Shown here in pieces: positions 15,969-25,899 of a stretch of DNA of 58,150 nucleotides. The DNA comes from a virus. The translations under genes and the position numbers were made by a program. The DNA lies in IMG/VR virus record IMGVR_UViG_3300033141_003493, positions 1 through 58,150 of that record. The stretch is one strand, 5' to 3'. Within the stretch, counting starts at the first letter, position 1. Each line of letters opens with the position of its first letter. The notes under the pieces are model-generated. The model ran no database searches. It saw only the letters and a list, made by a program, of their open reading frames with translations, and was not told the DNA's origin.

Positions 15969-18900
15969 GTGCCGCTGGCCGATTTCTGGCGATACATTCC
16001 AATCCGGGAGCACCTTTTCCAGGAAGAAGAGGAAGAGGAACCCCTGCGGCCCCCGCCTCCCGGTATGCGTCCTCCTGCCGGCATCCCGCCCGGCATAGCT
16101 CTCTCGGAGATTGCCACCCCAGAGGGGATGATCCCCGGTGGTGCCAGGGCGCCGCAGTTACAGCCCACTCCCACTCCGATCCCGACCCCTGTACAACCCG
16201 ATTCCCAATCGCCGGTGGCCCTGCCACCAATGCCGGTTCCCGTACAGCCAACACCGGCTCCTGTACAGCCAACGCCCCCTCCAGTAGTACGACCACAACC
16301 TGCTCCTGGTCCTGAGACCTGGGCGCGGGAACCCTCGCTCTGGGAAGCTATTGTGCAATCTGCGGAGGCGGCGATTGAGCCGATAGAGGAGCTTTTCGAG
16401 GGTCTACTCGCGCCGCCGGAGCCCATACAGCCTCCGCAGCCCCAGGAATACCGACGGCCTGCTGCCCCCTTCTTAGAAGAGCTGGCTGCGAGCTACGGCC
16501 TAGGTAAAGAAGCCACGGAGGTCTCTCCGGCTATTACCACGCTGGGGAGTGCGATTCAACTCTACGAAGAGCTTAGCGGACGGCGAACTCCCGAGGAGGT
16601 GATCGCTGAGTACGAGGAGAGAGTCCGGGCGCTGGGTGGCGAGCCCTTGTATGGTCCAAAGCCTACTCGTGAGGAGACTCTGGCTCTCTTCCAGTTGGCC
16701 AACGAGCGGGCTCTCTCGGTACCCCAAATCGCTAAGATATATCAGCTGGCTGACCAGGCGGGCATGGCCTCACGAGAGTACGTTGCTGCACCCGCAGGTG
16801 GAGCCGTGCAGACTGCCATTGACATATTACGTGGGAAGATGTCTGTACACGACTTCGCCACGGTAGCGGGGGCGCTGGGCGGTGTTAGCCCCGACCAAGA
16901 CCTCATCGAGCGGACGGCTCGCGCACTGGCGGGTGCCTATGCCTATGTGCGTCTCCGCGAGTACGAGATGCCCTGGCTAAGCCGTATTGTCGCAGAGACG
17001 ACACTCGATCCCTTTGGGCTCGTTGTGAACTCGTTGCTTTTCGGCTTGAAGCCCACCTCTCGTATTGGTCAGATACTACTGTTCGCATACAAGGCGCTGG
17101 ACAAGGTGGACTTAGCCTGCAACTACGCGACCATGACTCCCGAGCAGTTTATGACTGCCATGGCCTTCAATACTCTGGTCAGGCTGGGCATTGATTTTAC
17201 TGGCAAGGGTTTGGCGCGGCTAAGCCAAGAGTGGCAGGGCTTGGGCGATGCTCTGAAGACAAGCCGTAACAGGGCTGAGCTAGAACGCGAGCTTCTGCGC
17301 TGGGCGCAGAGGGATATCAAGGCCGAGATTCTGCGCGGCGTAGATTACGATTCGGCCACAAACATAGGACGGAGCGTGGGGGCTAGTCCTGAGGAGGTGC
17401 AAAAGGTTCTGGCGGAGGTCTTGGCTTCTGAGGGTAAGACTGCCGAAACCTCAAACCCCGCCTTGGCTCGGCGTCTGTGGCTGCGGTTTGCTGGACCCTT
17501 GTGGGACTATGGACGCATTCAACAAAAGTACGCTCAGGCCATGTTAGAGGGAGCCAAGCGCGACCCGCACACTTTGGACGAGATTGTAGAGGGAGCCAAG
17601 CGAGCAGAGATTCCCGGCCGCGTTGAGGAGACTCTGGAGTACGCTGCCGGTCGTTATCAGCCCTCCATTGAGCGACGCTATCGCCCCGAGGTGGTTGAGG
17701 AGCCCAAGCTCCCCACAGAACCTCCTACAGAGCCCCTTCGTCGTCATGTTGCCCCACGAGAGAGGCGTTGGGGACCAGAGCGCCCTACGCCAAAGCAGTT
17801 AGAGGAGACGGTTGAGCCGGAAGAGGCCATCCTTCGTTTCTGGAGCGAGTTCGGTTACGGGGCTATGAGCCCGGGGGAGTTTATGAAACGCCTCGAGCAA
17901 ATGGAGGCAGAGATTGAGCCCCGTTTGCCCGAGGAGCCTCGGCCCGCTGAGACAGGGCGTCCTCCCGAGGAATACCGGCCGTATGGGGAGCCCCCGGAGC
18001 TGCAGGCCTATTTTACCGAGGCGGATATCGAACCCATGAGCCCAGTGGACGCCCGATGGACTTTTGGGACTGATGAGGCATTCCGTTGGCGAGACCGCGG
18101 AGATGTTCAGAAGGGCAGGCCACTGAACATTGAGGAGGTCCCCGAGGTTGTCTATCACGCAACAGTGGATCTGCCCACCGTGCTCAAGCAGGGCGTCCTG
18201 CGAGGCCAAGTCGGTGGCGGCGGGCTGGGTGGTGGACAACGCTCCGGGGTTTCCGTAACGACGAAAGCCGAAGAGGCTCTACTTATTGTTCGTGAGTTCA
18301 GGCGGGCCGCCGAGATCGCCAGAGGCGGAGATCTGTCCGTACTGCTGCCACAGTGGGCGAGAGAAGACGCCCGGCTTGCCGGCTTGCCAGAAGACGCCCT
18401 GGACAAACTCGCTCAGAACTTTGTCAGAGAGTATCAGTGGCGGCAAAAGGAATACCCACAGTACGGCGCAGATAATGCCTGGACGAGTTATCGAACCTAT
18501 TTGATTACGCGCCAGAGTGCTGGCGGGCCACGTAACCCGATTCTATACGGAACTGTGGAGCAATATGCTGCTCTCGACCCCGAAAAGCTTGGCGTATTGA
18601 GCATTCCCAGGGAGAACCTTTATGCCTCCGGTGCTCTGGTAGTCCCTCGAGACGATGCCCTAAGCGAAATCCGGGTCTATGGCGATGTGCCGGTCCGCGA
18701 TGCGCAAGTAGTAGACCTTACAACGGGTCGGCCGTTACCTGCTGTAGAAACTCGCCCCTCTGAGGAATACAGGCCCTCCGAGAGACCCTTGGAGACAGAG
18801 CCGGAAATGGGTAAAAGACTGCCCGAGTATCCGTTCCCGCCGGGCGCATATACCCCAGAGGAGTTTGCCCAGATTCTGCGCGATATGGAAGAGCGGGGTC

Positions 18901-21900
18901 GGTTCCCCATGGGTACGGGCGCTGGTGGGTATGTGGAACCCGGTCGTGTTCCAGAGTTTGATCCGACTACACTACACCCCGCCCCTGAACTCGGACCCAT
19001 AGTTAGAGACGCCCTGGCTTGGCGGTATCTTACCGCGAAGCAAGGCCGCATGGCGCGCAAATCCGATCTGGACGACTGGCTTATGGATAGGTTCGGCCTG
19101 TCGGAAATAGAAGCACGCGACATCAGCAACTACATCGAAAGCCACTATCCCTTCTCTTTCAGAATCCGCGGCGGGCGGGCGGAGTGGTCTGTCAAAGAGT
19201 CCGGCGGTATGCCTGAGCCAAAACTCTCTGATTACCCTGACCTGGCAGTTTCTCCCGTATCACGAGCAGAAGAAGTGGAGGTTCAAGAACCTCGTCCGGC
19301 TGTTTCTGAGAAGCCGGAGCCAGAGCTGGGAGAGGCGAGAGAAGAGCCACTGGTGACTGCACGTTACGTCGTCTTCCCCCCATATACAGCCGGTCCTGGC
19401 GGTTCTGACAAGCGCAGACGCTTCCGACAGCGCCTGCGGCGGTATCGTGAGCGCATGGAGCAATACGGTCTCGAGGTGCGTTTCATCTGGGATGAGTTGG
19501 GTCCGCCCGAGTTCGAGGTACGCGGCACCCGCGAACAGATAGAAGCAGCCAAGGAAGGTACCAAACGTCTCAAACTGGAGTGGCAGCCGGAACGTCCTCC
19601 TGCCGTAGCGGAAAGGCCAGTACCGGAGCTGGGAGAACCTGCTGAGGAGCCTCGCCCAGAACGTCCTCCTGCCGTAGCGGAAAGGCCGGTACCGGAGCTG
19701 GGAGAAGCCAGAGAACAGCCGCTAGCAACTGCGCATTACGTCGTCTTTCCCGCAGATACAAACAGTGCCACCCGACGACGCTTGCGGCGCTATGCTGAAC
19801 GCATGAGGGAGTATGGGCTCCATGTACTTCCTATCTGGCGTGACGTGGGTCCCTGGGGCAAGATGGGTCCACCTGAGTTCGAAGTACGCGGCACCCGCGA
19901 ACAGATAGAAGCAGCTAAGGAGGGCACTAAGCGTCTCCAACTGGAGTGGCAACCAGAGTTCGAAAAGCCCGCCGAGGAACGTCGCCCGGAACGTCCCCCT
20001 GCGATAGCCGAGAGACCTCAGCCAGAGTTAGGAGAAGCCAGAGAAGAACCAATAGCAACCGCCCGTTACGCTGTCTTTCCCGCAGATACGGACAGTGCGA
20101 CCCGACAGCGCATACGGCGCTATGCTGAACGCATAAAGCAGTATGGGCTAAATGTACGTCCTGTCTACGTACCTTCTACCGAGCAGGAGGTAGGTCTGCC
20201 CGAGTTCGAAGTATTTGGTAGCCATGAGCAGGTAGAAGCAGCCAAGGAGGGCACTAAGCGCCTCCAACTGGAGTGGCAAGCGACAACAGAGTGGCAACCA
20301 AAGTTCATGAGGCCCGCTGAGGAACGTCGTCCGGAGCGTCCTCCCGCTGCTGCTGAGAGACCCGAACCAGAGCTGGAAAGGCCGCTGGAAAGAGAACCTA
20401 GACCTCCCGCTGCCGCTGAGAGACCAGCACCAGAGTTAGGAAAGCCAGCCGAGAGGCCTCGTCCAGAACGTCCTCCCGCTGTAGCAGAAAGACCCGAACC
20501 GGAGCTGGGAAAGCCGCGAGAGAGAGAACGTAGACCTCCCGCCATTGCTGAGAGACCAGTGCCAGAGCTGGGAAAGCCACCAGAAGAGGAGCGCAGACCT
20601 CCTGCCGTTGCTGAGAGACCGGTACCGGAGTTGGGAGATATCACGGTTCCAGAGCGAAAGACCTTCCCCGAGGAAAAGTTCGGCCCAGAGCCACACATCG
20701 TTGTGGCTACCGGCCCTGATCCCAACAAGGGTTATGAGTTTGTCGTTGATGTAGTTCCCGAAGATGAGCTGGTCACTTCTCACTCTTGGACCGGTGAGGA
20801 ACACATAGAGTACCCCCGTAACCTTCAGCCCCGCATAAGTCGGGCAGACCGGCCCTCGCGGGAACAGATCGCTCACATAGCTGCGACTCTACAGCCTCGA
20901 GAGCTGACCAAGGGTCTGGACATAGATCAGCCGGGGACCCTGGATACCGGCGCTCCCATCGTAGCCGACCACCTAAGTCCCGATGGTGAGCCCATCACTG
21001 CCGTAGAGTCCGGGAACGCCCGGGTCGAAGCCATCAGACTAGCCAAGGAGCAGTTTCCAGACCGTTACGAGGACTATCAGGTCCGGCTGCTGGAGGAGTT
21101 GAAGCGTTACCCCGACCTTGCAGCCAAAGCTGAAGACTTGATAGAGGAGGGGCGTGCCCCGATAGCGGTACGTCATCGGGTGAGTGACGTAGACCCCGAG
21201 GCCTTTGTAGATGAGGCCAATGTACCGGCTGTACAGGCGTACACTCCCGCGGATCAGGCCGGGGTGGATGCCCGACGCTACCTGACCGACGACATAGTAC
21301 GTAGCCTGGACGTTGAGAGAGACGAGGCCGGCGTCGAGCAACAACTGCGAGCACAACCCGAGTTCGTCCGGGGGTTCGTCAAGAAACTCCCCCAGCGAGA
21401 ACAGGCCGTGGATGAGCGGGGTGAGCCCACGCCCCAGACGATACAGCGTTTGGCCAACGCGCTTCTGGCCAAGGCGTTTCCCGGACCGGAGGGAGAGGAA
21501 CTTCGCAAGACCCTCACGGCGCGTTACCCTACCAGCATTCAGCAGGGGGTTCTGGACGCTGCGCCACAACTGGCCGTTGCCGAGACTCTGATCGCTGCGG
21601 GGGAAAGAGACCCAAGCCTGAGCATTGCCAAGGACTTGGCTAAGGTAGTCAACGTTTTGACCATCGTTGAGGATAGCAACACGACGGTGGCCAAATGGCT
21701 GACCAAAGAGCGGACCGAGCCCCGACTGCCGGGTGTGGAGAGTGTGCTGACTCCGGTACAGGAAGCTTTATTGGAGGCCCTGGACACGGTACGTCGTCAA
21801 CCAGCAGCGGTGCGGGAGTTCCTTCGGGCCTACGCCAGGAAAGTCGTTGCCGAGCCAACTCTGACCGTAAAGCCCCTCGCACCCGAGATGGCTCCCATCT

Positions 21901-24900
21901 CTAAGACCAAAGCTGACCTCATTCGTGAAGCCTCTACCGCCGTAAGGGAGAGAGAGGAGTTTGTCGGAACGCTCTTTGAGCTGGCGGACAAGGTAAAGGA
22001 CGCCGGACTGGACGCTGAGGTGGAAGGGGTTCCCCGATATGAGATTACCCCCCAGAGGTATCCCATACTTCGCGGCTTTATTGAGTCGGAGCCCGGCTGG
22101 TATGTTGCGGAAAGAGCTCAAGAAGCGTATTTGGCCGACCTCATCATTGCAGATATCCCCTTGCCCAGAAAGATTCTGCAAAGCATGGGCGACCCTCTGG
22201 GGATCGTGCTGGAGCGCATCGATGAGCGGCTAGAGGATGCCGTTGGTAAGGAGCGGGCTTTCCTTCAAGAGCAAAAGAAGCGAATCCAGGTTTTGTTGCC
22301 CCTGTCGGCAGCCGACCACGAGATAGCGACAGAGTTGCTGTCTCGGGAGAAAAAGACCTGGACCACCAGCACCGGCCCTGACGTGGCTTTGTACCAAGCC
22401 CTCAAAGAGCACGGGCTGGTCAAGGATAAGCGGGGGTTCTACGCCACGCCCCAGGGTAGCATCGTGCTCAAGAATCTGGGCACGGAGTTAGAGCCTCGTA
22501 TCAGGGTCACCATCGAACCGGCCCGCTACGTCGAGCCGTATGCCCTGCCCAAGCCGCCGCTCCTGCTGGAGGAAGAAGGGCTTCCCTATCCCCTGGAGTG
22601 GTTGCCAGAGGAAGGACGACGCGAGCCTACCGTTATCCCCATGGGTCCACAGGAACCGCCCAAACCCCCCAAACCACCCACTGTTCCGCCGGAGCCCCCC
22701 GGAGAACCCCCCAGGGAGCCACCCGAGGAGCCCGAAGAGGACTCTTTACAGAAGCTGTTCCGGGCCATGGGAATCGAGGAGCCCCTGCCGGAGGACTGGC
22801 ACCCGGTGGTCAAAAATATGTGGCAGAAGATGGTAGAGGGCACTTTTGACCGCTTTGAGCCAGCCCGCCGACTTCAGAAGGAGACCGGTATACCCATCTA
22901 TGACGAGCTGTGCCGTATGAGTGGTGTGGCGGAGCACGTCAATGTTCTCCGAATCAATGACTATGATCCCATCTTTCGGGACTTCAAAACGGTTGAAGAG
23001 AGTCTCCGCTTTTGGGCATACCTGCTGACTTACCATCTCGAAGACGTAAAGACGGCCCACCCTGATTACGAGCTACCCGCCAAGATGACTCTAGACGAAG
23101 TTCTAGATGCCCGGGCCAAGTTGCAGGCTGAATGGGGAGAGGAAAAAACCAAGACCATTGACCGTAAGGCGAGGGATTTCTGGGCGCTCAACGCCAAGAA
23201 CTTTATGAACCCGTCGGTGGAGACCGGGTATATCAGCCGGGCTCAGGCCGACACCATGCTCAAGAAGTATCCCCACTATCTTCCCCTTTATCGAGAAGGG
23301 TATGAGAATCTGGGGTTCTGGTTCGGCGTGGCTCAGGCTCGAGCATATATGCCTTCGCAGTTCAGTAAAGCCCTTTCTGAGGAGGGCTCAGAGCGGCCTC
23401 TGAGGAACATAGCCGAGGGATATTTCCAGGCTTTGTACATTCACACACAACGGAACTGGCGGAACATGGCCGCCAAGAGCTTGGTTCGAGCTTTACAACG
23501 CGCTTGCCCCGACGAGGTTCACCTCCTGAAAAAGATCGTAACTGAGGAGGGAGTAAAGAGAGCTCGGGAGTCGGTTCCACCGGAATATGGCGTGATTCGC
23601 TACCGCGAGGATGGCAATATCAAGGCCTACGTAGTGCCCAAGCCTTGGGAGATACTGGCTACTGGGGCAGATGTATACGCCATGGGTGCGATAGAAAACG
23701 CCTTCCGCACTCTGTCGGCGATCAAGCGAGCTATCGTTACTGAGTATAACCCCGCCTGGGTCGCGGTGAACATGATTTCCGACAGTCCAGAGGTGTTCTG
23801 GCGGCATCAGATTGCAGGCTTCTTTGACCCTCGTTGGTGGAAGGGCTTCTTGGGAGCGTTGACCCGAGGCGATGTCAACCAGACCAATGCCTTTATGCGC
23901 CAACGAGCTGAGGCTTACCGACGCGCTGCCGAAGCCGGAGCTTTCGCTGGAAGCATCTTTCATACTACTCTGCCGCCGGGGGCCGAGTATAAAAAGTACT
24001 CTCATGTACGAATCAAGTTCAATAGTGTAGCGGACGTGGTTCTAGCCTTGCCTAGATTGATTGCCAGGATCAACCAGGCGGTAGAGGCAGCGCCCAAGCT
24101 GGCTGCTTTTGAGAAACTGGAACGAGATCTGCTCAAGAGCGGTGCGGAGCTTGACCACGATGCTGTCGTAAGACTGGGGGCAGAGGCGGCACGTTCCACC
24201 TTCAACTGGGATATGGGTGGCAACGTCATGAAGCTTATGGGCCGAATGTTCTGGCCGATGAACGCCATGGTCCAGGTCCCCTACCAGAGTGTGCAAGCTC
24301 TTTGGGAAAAACCCTCTCGGGGCTTATGGTTGTTAGGGCTAGCATCGATCCCCACCACACTGCTTTTTGCTTACAATCGACAGTTCGATAGTTTTGCAAA
24401 GGTGCCCAGCTACGAGTATCTCAATAACTGGGTCATCATAATCGCTGAGGAAGAGCGCGAGCCCGACCCACGCTATCCGACCCAGGAAAAAGAGGTCTAT
24501 CCGGTCTGTATTGACATCCCGAAGCGAGGTTTCGTTCAGGCCCTTTCTGCCCCGTTTGAGGTTCTCTTACGAGAGATGGACGCCTCAGACCGCCACTACG
24601 TGGAGAACATCTTTGATGCGGTGTTACAGGGTGTCGCTGGGATGGTGCCCGCGCTGGCTAATCCTATAGCGGCGACTGAGCCCCACTTCTTGGGTGGGCT
24701 TTTTGCCCTGGACAGGAACTACGATGACTTTCGAAAGCAGCCTATCGTTCCCGAGGCGGAGTACACTACCCGCCCGCCAGAATGGCAGTTCGGCCCCGAG
24801 CAATCTCAACTGGCTATCGCCATCGGACAGCTATTCAAGGTATCGCCCAGGAAAGTAGAGTTTCTGTTACATGATTCCTACGGCGAGTGGGGCCGTGCCG

Positions 24901-25790
24901 CATCCTGGCTGTCGGATGTGTTAGTGGGTGCTCTCGGCGAGCCGGTAAGAGCCCCGGGTGAGGATCGTCGTCGGACTCTGACCAAGACGGAAGCCCTGGA
25001 GCGGGTGCCGATAGTCCGTCGTTTCGTAAGCACCAGGGGGACACAACTCCTTCGCACTGGATATGCCGAACTAGACGCCTCTTCGGAGCGCAACCGCAGG
25101 CTTCTTTATGAGAATGAGGAGGTCCGTCGGCTGGGGCTCGGGATTCACCCGCCGGGCAACGAGATTACGGTCCGGGGGGTTCCCATACGCCTGACCCCCC
25201 AGCAGCGGACGGCTATCAATGAGATATACGGCCCTTTGGCTAAGAGATACGTTGATGAGGTTACATCGTCCCCTACCTATCAGGAAATGCACGATGTATA
25301 CCGGGTCAAAGAGATCAACAAGGCCAAAGAGCGGGCCATGAAAGAGGCCAAAGCCCAAGTTCTGGGTACCGACTTTGGGGCCGAGATCCCCTATGGGTTG
25401 CTGGCCCCCGAAAGGGTCCAAAGGCTCTACAAGAGGTACACCGGTATCAGTCCTTATATCGGCATCCTACAAGACCCTGCTACCGGGGTGCCGCGCTTCG
25501 TAGACCTGGACGCCGATATGTATGAGCGGATCAGCGATGCCAAGTCCTGGATCAGCACCCTCCGCCAGACCATGGGTATCAGCACCCAACAAGCGGCTCT
25601 GTATTACGCAATGCAGACCGGCGACTGGCTGGGTTCACTGCTGAGCATGATGATGCAGATTCGCGTCAACCCCGCCAAGGCGGAGTATTGGGAGACCTAT
25701 CCTGAACTCCAGACTTACTATCCCAAGACTGAAGAATCCTCGTATCAGTCTCCCGTTGTCCCCTGGATCGAGTCCGCTCTCACCAGCTAG
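15969..25790 (+). CDS. Giant polyvalent virion protein (3,273 residues)
   Basis: One uninterrupted frame from GTG 15969, about 360 kDa. Visible regions: Pro-rich N-terminus (residues 20-160); helical region; an ADP-ribosyltransferase-like segment about 722-915 (VVYHATVDLPTVLKQGVL, SGVSVTTKAEEAL); three copies of an 80-residue alpha/beta unit (about 1130, 1254, 1364) separated by Pro/Glu repeats (RPPAVAERPVPELG); a ParB/DdrB-like domain about 1570-1770 (GAPIVADHL, ESGNARVEAI, PIAVRHRVSDVD); helical region; Pro-rich linker about 2225-2256; and a C-terminal thousand residues resembling large polyvalent protein-associated domains (NPAWVAVNMISDS; RSTFNWDMGG) with one hydrophobic segment near 2790. 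Such proteins are thought to enter the host with the DNA and act early in infection. Confidence 0.8.
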   Translation: MPLADFWRYIPIREHLFQEEEEEEPLRPPPPGMRPPAGIPPGIALSEIATPEGMIPGGARAPQLQPTPTPIPTPVQPDSQSPVALPPMPVPVQPTPAPVQPTPPPVVRPQPAPGPETWAREPSLWEAIVQSAEAAIEPIEELFEGLLAPPEPIQPPQPQEYRRPAAPFLEELAASYGLGKEATEVSPAITTLGSAIQLYEELSGRRTPEEVIAEYEERVRALGGEPLYGPKPTREETLALFQLANERALSVPQIAKIYQLADQAGMASREYVAAPAGGAVQTAIDILRGKMSVHDFATVAGALGGVSPDQDLIERTARALAGAYAYVRLREYEMPWLSRIVAETTLDPFGLVVNSLLFGLKPTSRIGQILLFAYKALDKVDLACNYATMTPEQFMTAMAFNTLVRLGIDFTGKGLARLSQEWQGLGDALKTSRNRAELERELLRWAQRDIKAEILRGVDYDSATNIGRSVGASPEEVQKVLAEVLASEGKTAETSNPALARRLWLRFAGPLWDYGRIQQKYAQAMLEGAKRDPHTLDEIVEGAKRAEIPGRVEETLEYAAGRYQPSIERRYRPEVVEEPKLPTEPPTEPLRRHVAPRERRWGPERPTPKQLEETVEPEEAILRFWSEFGYGAMSPGEFMKRLEQMEAEIEPRLPEEPRPAETGRPPEEYRPYGEPPELQAYFTEADIEPMSPVDARWTFGTDEAFRWRDRGDVQKGRPLNIEEVPEVVYHATVDLPTVLKQGVLRGQVGGGGLGGGQRSGVSVTTKAEEALLIVREFRRAAEIARGGDLSVLLPQWAREDARLAGLPEDALDKLAQNFVREYQWRQKEYPQYGADNAWTSYRTYLITRQSAGGPRNPILYGTVEQYAALDPEKLGVLSIPRENLYASGALVVPRDDALSEIRVYGDVPVRDAQVVDLTTGRPLPAVETRPSEEYRPSERPLETEPEMGKRLPEYPFPPGAYTPEEFAQILRDMEERGRFPMGTGAGGYVEPGRVPEFDPTTLHPAPELGPIVRDALAWRYLTAKQGRMARKSDLDDWLMDRFGLSEIEARDISNYIESHYPFSFRIRGGRAEWSVKESGGMPEPKLSDYPDLAVSPVSRAEEVEVQEPRPAVSEKPEPELGEAREEPLVTARYVVFPPYTAGPGGSDKRRRFRQRLRRYRERMEQYGLEVRFIWDELGPPEFEVRGTREQIEAAKEGTKRLKLEWQPERPPAVAERPVPELGEPAEEPRPERPPAVAERPVPELGEAREQPLATAHYVVFPADTNSATRRRLRRYAERMREYGLHVLPIWRDVGPWGKMGPPEFEVRGTREQIEAAKEGTKRLQLEWQPEFEKPAEERRPERPPAIAERPQPELGEAREEPIATARYAVFPADTDSATRQRIRRYAERIKQYGLNVRPVYVPSTEQEVGLPEFEVFGSHEQVEAAKEGTKRLQLEWQATTEWQPKFMRPAEERRPERPPAAAERPEPELERPLEREPRPPAAAERPAPELGKPAERPRPERPPAVAERPEPELGKPRERERRPPAIAERPVPELGKPPEEERRPPAVAERPVPELGDITVPERKTFPEEKFGPEPHIVVATGPDPNKGYEFVVDVVPEDELVTSHSWTGEEHIEYPRNLQPRISRADRPSREQIAHIAATLQPRELTKGLDIDQPGTLDTGAPIVADHLSPDGEPITAVESGNARVEAIRLAKEQFPDRYEDYQVRLLEELKRYPDLAAKAEDLIEEGRAPIAVRHRVSDVDPEAFVDEANVPAVQAYTPADQAGVDARRYLTDDIVRSLDVERDEAGVEQQLRAQPEFVRGFVKKLPQREQAVDERGEPTPQTIQRLANALLAKAFPGPEGEELRKTLTARYPTSIQQGVLDAAPQLAVAETLIAAGERDPSLSIAKDLAKVVNVLTIVEDSNTTVAKWLTKERTEPRLPGVESVLTPVQEALLEALDTVRRQPAAVREFLRAYARKVVAEPTLTVKPLAPEMAPISKTKADLIREASTAVREREEFVGTLFELADKVKDAGLDAEVEGVPRYEITPQRYPILRGFIESEPGWYVAERAQEAYLADLIIADIPLPRKILQSMGDPLGIVLERIDERLEDAVGKERAFLQEQKKRIQVLLPLSAADHEIATELLSREKKTWTTSTGPDVALYQALKEHGLVKDKRGFYATPQGSIVLKNLGTELEPRIRVTIEPARYVEPYALPKPPLLLEEEGLPYPLEWLPEEGRREPTVIPMGPQEPPKPPKPPTVPPEPPGEPPREPPEEPEEDSLQKLFRAMGIEEPLPEDWHPVVKNMWQKMVEGTFDRFEPARRLQKETGIPIYDELCRMSGVAEHVNVLRINDYDPIFRDFKTVEESLRFWAYLLTYHLEDVKTAHPDYELPAKMTLDEVLDARAKLQAEWGEEKTKTIDRKARDFWALNAKNFMNPSVETGYISRAQADTMLKKYPHYLPLYREGYENLGFWFGVAQARAYMPSQFSKALSEEGSERPLRNIAEGYFQALYIHTQRNWRNMAAKSLVRALQRACPDEVHLLKKIVTEEGVKRARESVPPEYGVIRYREDGNIKAYVVPKPWEILATGADVYAMGAIENAFRTLSAIKRAIVTEYNPAWVAVNMISDSPEVFWRHQIAGFFDPRWWKGFLGALTRGDVNQTNAFMRQRAEAYRRAAEAGAFAGSIFHTTLPPGAEYKKYSHVRIKFNSVADVVLALPRLIARINQAVEAAPKLAAFEKLERDLLKSGAELDHDAVVRLGAEAARSTFNWDMGGNVMKLMGRMFWPMNAMVQVPYQSVQALWEKPSRGLWLLGLASIPTTLLFAYNRQFDSFAKVPSYEYLNNWVIIIAEEEREPDPRYPTQEKEVYPVCIDIPKRGFVQALSAPFEVLLREMDASDRHYVENIFDAVLQGVAGMVPALANPIAATEPHFLGGLFALDRNYDDFRKQPIVPEAEYTTRPPEWQFGPEQSQLAIAIGQLFKVSPRKVEFLLHDSYGEWGRAASWLSDVLVGALGEPVRAPGEDRRRTLTKTEALERVPIVRRFVSTRGTQLLRTGYAELDASSERNRRLLYENEEVRRLGLGIHPPGNEITVRGVPIRLTPQQRTAINEIYGPLAKRYVDEVTSSPTYQEMHDVYRVKEINKAKERAMKEAKAQVLGTDFGAEIPYGLLAPERVQRLYKRYTGISPYIGILQDPATGVPRFVDLDADMYERISDAKSWISTLRQTMGISTQQAALYYAMQTGDWLGSLLSMMMQIRVNPAKAEYWETYPELQTYYPKTEESSYQSPVVPWIESALTS
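16197..16232 (-). repeat. Paired-hairpin repeat inside the giant gene
   Basis: On the minus strand GGTGGCAGGGCCACC then GGCGATTGGGAATCGG. It is translated in frame as part of the Pro-rich N-terminal linker (DSQSPVALPP), so the element tolerates insertion into coding sequence where the protein is disordered. Confidence 0.75.
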
Positions 25791-25899
25791 TTTCCCCCTT
25801 TAGGCTTTATCTGCCACGAGCAGATGAGCATATATTCCCAGTTTTCGGGCCGTAAGGCCCCCCACGCAATGGGCGCTCCATGCCCAGGAGGTGTTATCG

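Noticed and set aside
15391-16296. 301-codon minus-strand frame
   Set aside because: Crosses two genuine plus-strand genes and a hairpin repeat, with no start signal.
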